Both the position numbers and the translations under genes were made by a program. A stretch of DNA of 64,000 bases from contig CANNZV010002341.1 in the NCBI GenBank assembly GCA_947561585.1, positions 38,674 through 102,673 on the forward strand, given 5' to 3'. The notes beneath the pieces are model-generated. The model was not told the origin of the DNA and made no database searches. It saw nothing but the letters and a program-made list of their open reading frames with translations. Position 1 is the first letter of the stretch; each line of letters begins with the position of its first letter. The stretch is from Caprella mutica. Its lineage: Eukaryota > Arthropoda > Malacostraca > Amphipoda > Caprellidae. Shown here in pieces: positions 58,262 through 64,000 of this stretch.

Positions 58262-59475
58262 TTATAGAAAAAGTTATAGGAAAAGGGCTTCACCACGACC
58301 TTAGGAATTTCGGTCTGAACATATTAGCTCTTATACATTTTTCTGTAGCACCAACCCCCAAAAAGTTCTATACTTTTGAACGTGGAGAATTTGAGAAAAT
58401 GGAGGAAGAAAAATATTGTTCAATAAATTTTTTAAATTTAAAAAAAAACTATATGCTTTTCGTCCCAGCCAAGAAGACTCATCAGGTCGCTTCGGGGGTC
58501 AACCCAGGCAGCGACGAAGCCTTCAACCATAAATGGGAGGCAAAAAAACAACACAGAAAGAACACAAAAACAACAAACGACCTCAAAACAACCTCAAAAC
58601 ACACGTTTGACACACGTACAAACGTACTAGGTGAATGGAATTTTTTATAGTTTTCTTTGGTAGATTTGCAGGGTAACTAAATTAAAAAAAAAAAACGAAA
58701 AAAATGGAAAATACCGGAAACGATCCCCTTAAGGTTACTTACTTCCACTATAGCTATTGGCCTGAGACTTGAATTGTTTTGCTTGCATGTATTCTTGTGC
58801 TTAAAACAGTCCTTCTTCATGTGGCCTACTTTATTGCGAAAGAAACTAATAATACTCTGCTTGCTTTTCATTGAATCTGAAACTGCAGCTCTGTTTGATT
58901 CTACACATTATTTGAATCTAGTGTACTTAACTTTAATGCTTCACGTTTGAGATTTTCAGCGACTGCATTCCAAGATGGTACAATTGCTTGTGATTCCAAT
59001 GCTGTAACAAACACATCGAACTGAGTAGGTAGTGAGGAGAGTAAACAGATGATTTGATCTTCATTACTCACTGCTTCATTCAAAACAGAAAGTTCTTGAA
59101 AGATTTAGGTGAATTCCTTTATCTGATCTTGAAGGTTGTCTTCTGATGTGAGCTTGAGGTTAAAAAGCTTCTTTTTAGTCGCAATTTATTGGACCATGTA
59201 TTTGCCTGAAATACATTTTGTAGAGATTTCCAAACAGTCACTGGATTATCAGGTTCACCAACTATAAATAATTGGTGGGTTGATATAGATAACACAAGAC
59301 TAGCTAAGGCCTTATTTTTCCTTATTTTTCATGCATCCCGATCCTACAGACAGCCTGAGTTGCTGAATCAGCAGGAGCCGTCTCTGTCCCATCAACTATT
59401 GACATTAATCCTTCTCTAAATAGATAGCTACATTTAAACCTGTACCTTCCAAAAATTTGTCACTAGCCATGATAT
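56984..59475 (-). pseudogene. Copia (Ty1-type) retrotransposon relic
   Basis: Read on the minus strand: gag start MASDKFLEGTG at 59471; UBN2-type gag (59083-58901, EDQIICLLSSLPTQFDVFV); a CCHC knuckle reduced to NKVGHMKKDC with two of its Cys lost (near 58830); protease with WILDSGATAHM (about 57860-57815) and VKVGNGS; RNase H with GYSDTDWAGDTIDRKSTSGY (about 57440-57370) and VVLFEDNQSAICLAKNPKNH (57220-57150). Integrase and RT are missing, stops are frequent, and a TTAA element has split it. Matching LTRs were not found. Confidence 0.85.
57906..58728. mobile_element. TTAA-target element inside the copia relic
   Basis: 823 bp with perfect 20-bp inverted ends GGGGATCGTTTCCGGTATTT and TTAA on both sides (57902-57905 and 58729-58732), as in piggyBac- or Kolobok-type MITEs. 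Inside is a second palindrome, about 58081-58375 (GGGGGTTGGTGCTACAG and complement), and long C and T homopolymers. No transposase. Confidence 0.88.
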
Positions 59476-60025
59476 GAAAAAAAATTGACTTAATTTATAA
59501 TAGAGATTTATACTTCAATGTATACTTCAACCAATATGCTTTAACCTCTTGGAATTATATACACAAGTCGGCTAAGCATATATCTAACTACTGATATATT
59601 TGTAGCAGATTTTTGTAAATTATTCTGGCTTTCATGAAGAATAAAATACAACTCTAGTTGAAATGCTATGTTGATCTGATATAAAACAAATCCTGTTATC
59701 ATAGAAAGCCAATCAAAAATAATCACTTAAGAGATTTCACTGTCTATTCTCAACAACAGTGTCTGAGGTATATCAGACTCAGACATGTCTCAAACTTGTG
59801 CTAAATTGGTTATATAGAATAAGCTGTTGCTAGCTATTCAATGAAAATAAGCAGAGTATTAAGAATATTGGTTAATTATATTAAATTAATGTTTCGGATT
59901 ATAACCAATAATCATAATACAGTTAATACTTAAAATTTATTGATATTAAATTTAAAAACAAACCGGGTGATGCCACGAATATACCAATCTCCTACATTCT
60001 AGTCTGCAAAAGATGCATTACCTAG
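59476..60025. other. Possible copia LTR and spacer
   Basis: Minus-strand sequence upstream of the gag start (about 59770-59500, starting TGTTGTTGAGAATAG) occupies the position of a 5-prime LTR, but no second copy exists here. AT-rich spacer follows. Confidence 0.35.
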
Positions 60026-63000
60026 CGTCAGACCGGGTGGCTTTGCGCACTTCAACATTCCGGGTGAAGTTGCGCATCGGTAATTGACGGTGAAAGCGTG
60101 AAAATATTTCAAATCTGACAACACCATTGGAAAGAGCAGCTCTTAAACCCCCTAGTGCATAAATTTCATGAAAATCGTAAGAGATTAGGTATAGATACTA
60201 AGTGTTCAAACAGAGACCTATGCTTTTTATGGCAAAATAATTATTTTGGACTAGAATCGAATCTCCGCGAACTATGCTGTAGTGTTGATAATTATGCTCC
60301 AATTTTATTGCAATTTACGTTGGATACGCATAATTTACTGCAGATTAACGTCATGTAAGATGATTTTAATAATAATTATAAATTATTGAGATATAACCAA
60401 TATACTAGATGCGCAAAATCACCCTGGGAATATTTTAATTCACGGGTGGACTTGCGCACATTTATTAATAAAGTTAAAGAGCTCTTATTCATTAATAAAC
60501 CTGTGATATTCATCCCCGATACTCCTATATCACGGCAGTTGCACAGCAGACTCACGGCAATTCCACAGCAGACTCACGGCAATTGCACAGCAGACTCACG
60601 GCAATTCCACAGCAGACTCACGGCAATTGCACAGCAGACTCACGGCAATTGCACAGCAGACTCACGGCAATTGCACAGCAGACTCACGGCAATTGCACAG
60701 CAGACTCACGGCAATTGCACAGCAGACTCACGGCAATTGCACAGCAGACTCACGGCAATTGCACAGCAGACTCACGGCAATTGCACAGCAGACTCACGGC
60801 AATTGCACAGCAGACTCACGGCAATTGCACAGCAGACTCACGGCAATTGCACAGCAGACTCACGGCAATTGCACAGCAGACTCACGGCAATTGCACAGCA
60901 GACTCACGGCAATTGCACAGCAGACTCACGGCAATTGCACAGCAGACTCACGGCAATTGCACAGCAGACTCACGGCAATTGCACAGCAGACTCACGGCAA
61001 TTGCACAGCAGACTCACGGCAATTGCACAGCAGACTCACGGCAATTGCACAGCAGACTCACGGCAATTGCACAGCAGACTCACGACAATTCCACAGCAGA
61101 CTCACGACAATTCCACAGCAGACTCACGACAATTCCACAGCAGACTCACGACAATTCCACAGCAGACTCACGACAATTCCACAGCAGACTCACGGCAATT
61201 ACACAGCAGACTCACGGCAATTACACAGCAGACTCACGGCAATTACACAGCAGACTCACGGCAATTACACAGCAGACTCACGGCAATTACACAGCAGACT
61301 CACGGCAATTACACAGCAGACTCACGGCAATTACACAGCAGACTCACGGCAATTACACAGCAGACTCACGGCAATTACACAGCAGACTCACGGCAATTAC
61401 ACAGCAGACTCACGGCAATTCCACAGCAGACTCACGACAATTCCACAGCAGACTCACGGCAATTACACAGCAGACTCACGGCAATTCCACAGCAGACTCA
61501 CGGCAATCACACAGCAGACTCACGGCAATTCCACAGCAGACTCACGGCAATTCCACAGCAGACTCACGGCAATCACACAGCAGACTCACGGCAATCACAC
61601 AGCAGACTCACGGCAATCACACAGCAGACTCACGGCAATTCCACAGCAGACTCACGGCAATTGCACAGCAGACTCACGGCAATTGCACAGCAGACTCACG
61701 GCAATTGCACAGTAGACTCACGGCAATTGCACAGCAGACTCACGGCAATTGCACAGCAGACTCACGGCAATTGCACAGCAGACTCACGGCAATTGCACAG
61801 CAGACTCACGGCAATTTCACAGCAGACTCACGGCAATTTCACAGCAGCCTCACGGCAATTTCACAGCAGCCTCACGGCAATTCCACAGCAGCCTCACGGC
61901 AATTCCACAGCAGCCTCACGGCAATTCCACAGCAGCCTCACGGCAATTCCACAGCAGACTCACGGCAATTCCACAGCAGACTCACGGCAATTCCACAGCA
62001 GACTCACGGCAATTCCACAGCAGACTCACGGCAATTCCACAGCAGACTCACGGCAATTCCACAGCAGACTCACGGCAATTCCACAGCAGACTCACGGCAA
62101 TTCCACAGCAGACTCACGGCAATACCACAGCAGACTCACGGCAATTCCACAGCAGACTCACGGCAATTCCACAGCAGACTCACGACAATTCCACAGCAGA
62201 CTCACGGCAATTACACAGCAGACTCACGGCAATTACACAGCAGACTCACGGCAATTACACAGCAGACTCACGGCAATTACACAGCAGACTCACGGCAATT
62301 ACACAGCAGACTCACGGCAATTACACAGCAGACTCACGGCAATTACACAGCAGACTCACGGCAATTACACAGCAGACTCACGGCAATTACACAGCAGACT
62401 CACGGCAATTACACAGCAGACTCACGGCAATTACACAGCAGACTCACGGCAATTCCACAGCAGACTCACGACAATTCCACAGCAGACTCACGGCAATTAC
62501 ACAGCAGACTCACGGCAATTCCACAGCAGACTCACGGCAATCACACAGCAGACTCACGGCAATTCCACAGCAGACTCACGGCAATTCCACAGCAGACTCA
62601 CGGCAATCACACAGCAGACTCACGGCAATCACACAGCAGACTCACGGCAATCACACAGCAGACTCACGGCAATTCCACAGCAGACTCACGGCAATTGCAC
62701 AGCAGACTCACGGCAATTGCACAGCAGACTCACGGCAATTGCACAGTAGACTCACGGCAATTGCACAGCAGACTCACGGCAATTGCACAGCAGACTCACG
62801 GCAATTGCACAGCAGACTCACGGCAATTGCACAGCAGACTCACGGCAATTTCACAGCAGACTCACGGCAATTTCACAGCAGCCTCACGGCAATTTCACAG
62901 CAGCCTCACGGCAATTCCACAGCAGCCTCACGGCAATTCCACAGCAGCCTCACGGCAATTCCACAGCAGCCTCACGGCAATTCCACAGCAGACTCACGGC

Positions 63001-63912
63001 AATTCCACAGCAGACTCACGGCAATTCCACAGCAGACTCACGGCAATTCCACAGCAGACTCACGGCAATTCCACAGCAGACTCACGGCAATTCCACAGCA
63101 GACTCACGGCAATTCCACAGCAGACTCACGGCAATTCCACAGCAGACTCACGGCAATACCACAGCAGACTCACGGCAATTCCACAGCAGACTCACGGCAA
63201 TTCCACAGCAGACTCACGGCAATTCCACAGCAGACTCACGGCAATTCCACAGCAGACTCACGGCAATTCCACAGCAGACTCACGGCAATTCCACAGCAGA
63301 CTCACGGCAATTCCACAGCAGACTCACGGCAATTCCACAGCAGACTCACGGCAATTCCACAGCAGACTCACGGCAATTCCACAGCAGACTCACGGCAATT
63401 CCACAGCAGACTCACGGCAATTCCACAGCAGACTCACGGCAATTCCACAGCAGACTCACGGCAATTCCACAGCAGACTCACGGCAATTCCACAGCAGACT
63501 CACGGCAATTCCACAGCAGCCTCACTTCAATTGCACAGCAGATTGGGGCAGTTGCATAGAAGATTGGGGCAGATTCACGGCAGTTGCATAGCATATCGGG
63601 GTTAGATTTTCTATGCACAGTTTATACATAGGATGAACTTGCGCACTGCGCAGTTTCACATTGGGTGAATTTGCGCAGTGCGCAAGTACACCCGGTAATT
63701 GCGCAAAATTCACCCGGTTTATCCCCACGATCTTTGCGCACAGTTTTTCGATGATAACTTTGTTTCTATTGAACTTAAAGAGTTGAAACTTGGTGAGCAC
63801 CTAGGTCTATCCTTCATCTATCTGCACACAAAAAATCAGATTGCTGACTTCTCTAGTTTTTTCGTAAAATCAAAGTATGCGGAAAATGCGCAGCCACCCG
63901 GTCCGACGCTAT
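60026..63912. mobile_element. Element-like block with CCGGGTG/TGCGCA ends
   Basis: Inverted ends AGCGTCAGACCGGGTGGCT plus TTGCGCA (left, about 60026) and its complement (right, about 63884-63911). The motif ACCGGGTG-N3-5-TTGCGCA occurs near 60030, 60059 and 60440 on the plus strand and near 63632 and 63662 (degenerate), then on the minus strand near 63685, 63705 and 63890. The interior is almost wholly a 22-bp minisatellite. No transposase frame seen. Confidence 0.5.
60533..63530. repeat. 22-bp minisatellite, about 136 units, with higher-order duplication
   Basis: Unit ACGGCAATTGCACAGCAGAC plus TC; the base after AATT varies (G, C, A, T) in blocks, with rarer ACGACA, AATCAC, AGTAGAC and CAGCCTC variants. 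Because 22 is not a multiple of 3 and the unit lacks stops in all plus frames, three overlapping open frames of up to about 1000 codons exist; they are by-products, repeating QQTHGN, TADSRQ and HSRLTAI. No promoter or start context supports translation. Confidence 0.97.
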
Positions 63913-64000
63913 ATACCAAGTAAAATGGTATGACTCATAAACTCTCCATTTGTCTCTCCTGGACTATCTAGCTCTCTCCAAAATTCACCAAATTTCTCTC
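63531..64000. other. Right edge of the motif-bounded block, no gene
   Basis: Degenerate minisatellite units to about 63600, then the motif cluster to 63912, then unassigned sequence to the end of the window. Confidence 0.45.

Noticed and set aside
56740..59770. Matched LTR pair for the copia relic
   Set aside because: Both candidate segments begin TGTTGT on the minus strand but do not align beyond that, so no LTR pair is claimed.
60386..63605. Very long open frames encoding glutamine/histidine/serine repeats
   Set aside because: They follow from a stop-free 22-bp tandem repeat open in all three plus frames; no start context, splice sites or non-repeat domain supports a gene.

Overview
The window is eukaryotic, AT-rich genomic DNA from an animal, most likely an invertebrate. 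The evidence is two multi-exon genes with GT-AG introns, a large load of transposon families (mariner/Tc1-like, P-like, hAT and TTAA MITEs, MULE-like, Jockey/I-type non-LTR, copia, LTR/foldback elements) and very abundant minisatellites. An arthropod such as a crustacean is my guess from the element mix; the sequence alone does not prove it.

Two host genes can be reconstructed exon by exon. On the minus strand, 55183 down to 22708, lies an apparently complete actin-related protein 8 gene (INO80 complex subunit): ten coding exons, all splice phases compatible, 555 codons. Its second intron (33003-54346, 21 kb) contains, on the opposite strand, a complete nine-exon gene (41063-45437, 505 codons) for a secreted Vps62/DUF946-family protein. 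All other coding-looking material is mobile-element debris or tandem repeat.

Layout. 1-8 kb: AT-rich spacer with MITEs, a 1.1-kb palindromic element split by a retroposon, a mariner-type transposase relic and a decayed minus-strand non-LTR element. 8.26-13.52 kb: a nearly intact non-LTR retrotransposon with 15-bp target duplication, broken by one AT-slippage frameshift just before its YADD motif. 14.08-20.4 kb: a chain of related 29-, 23- and 22-bp satellites. 20.4-22.7 kb: spacer and a B-family MITE. 22.7-55.2 kb: the ARP8 gene, whose introns hold a second non-LTR relic, several minisatellites (one made of copies of an ARP8 5-prime splice site), a nested MULE-like and P-element-like pair, a DD37D-type transposase, a zinc-finger relic with acidic coding repeats, the Vps62-like gene, and a foldback element split by a non-coding LTR element. 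55.2-60 kb: RT relic and a minus-strand copia relic interrupted by a TTAA element. 60.0-63.9 kb: an element-like block bounded by a repeated CCGGGTG/TGCGCA motif and filled by about 3 kb of 22-bp minisatellite with a 47-unit higher-order duplication.

The most unusual items are the P-like transposon with 8-bp target duplication nested in a MULE-like element, the splice-donor minisatellite inside ARP8, the array of RNA-type hairpins with paired base changes inside the LTR element, and the motif-bounded minisatellite block at 60-64 kb.
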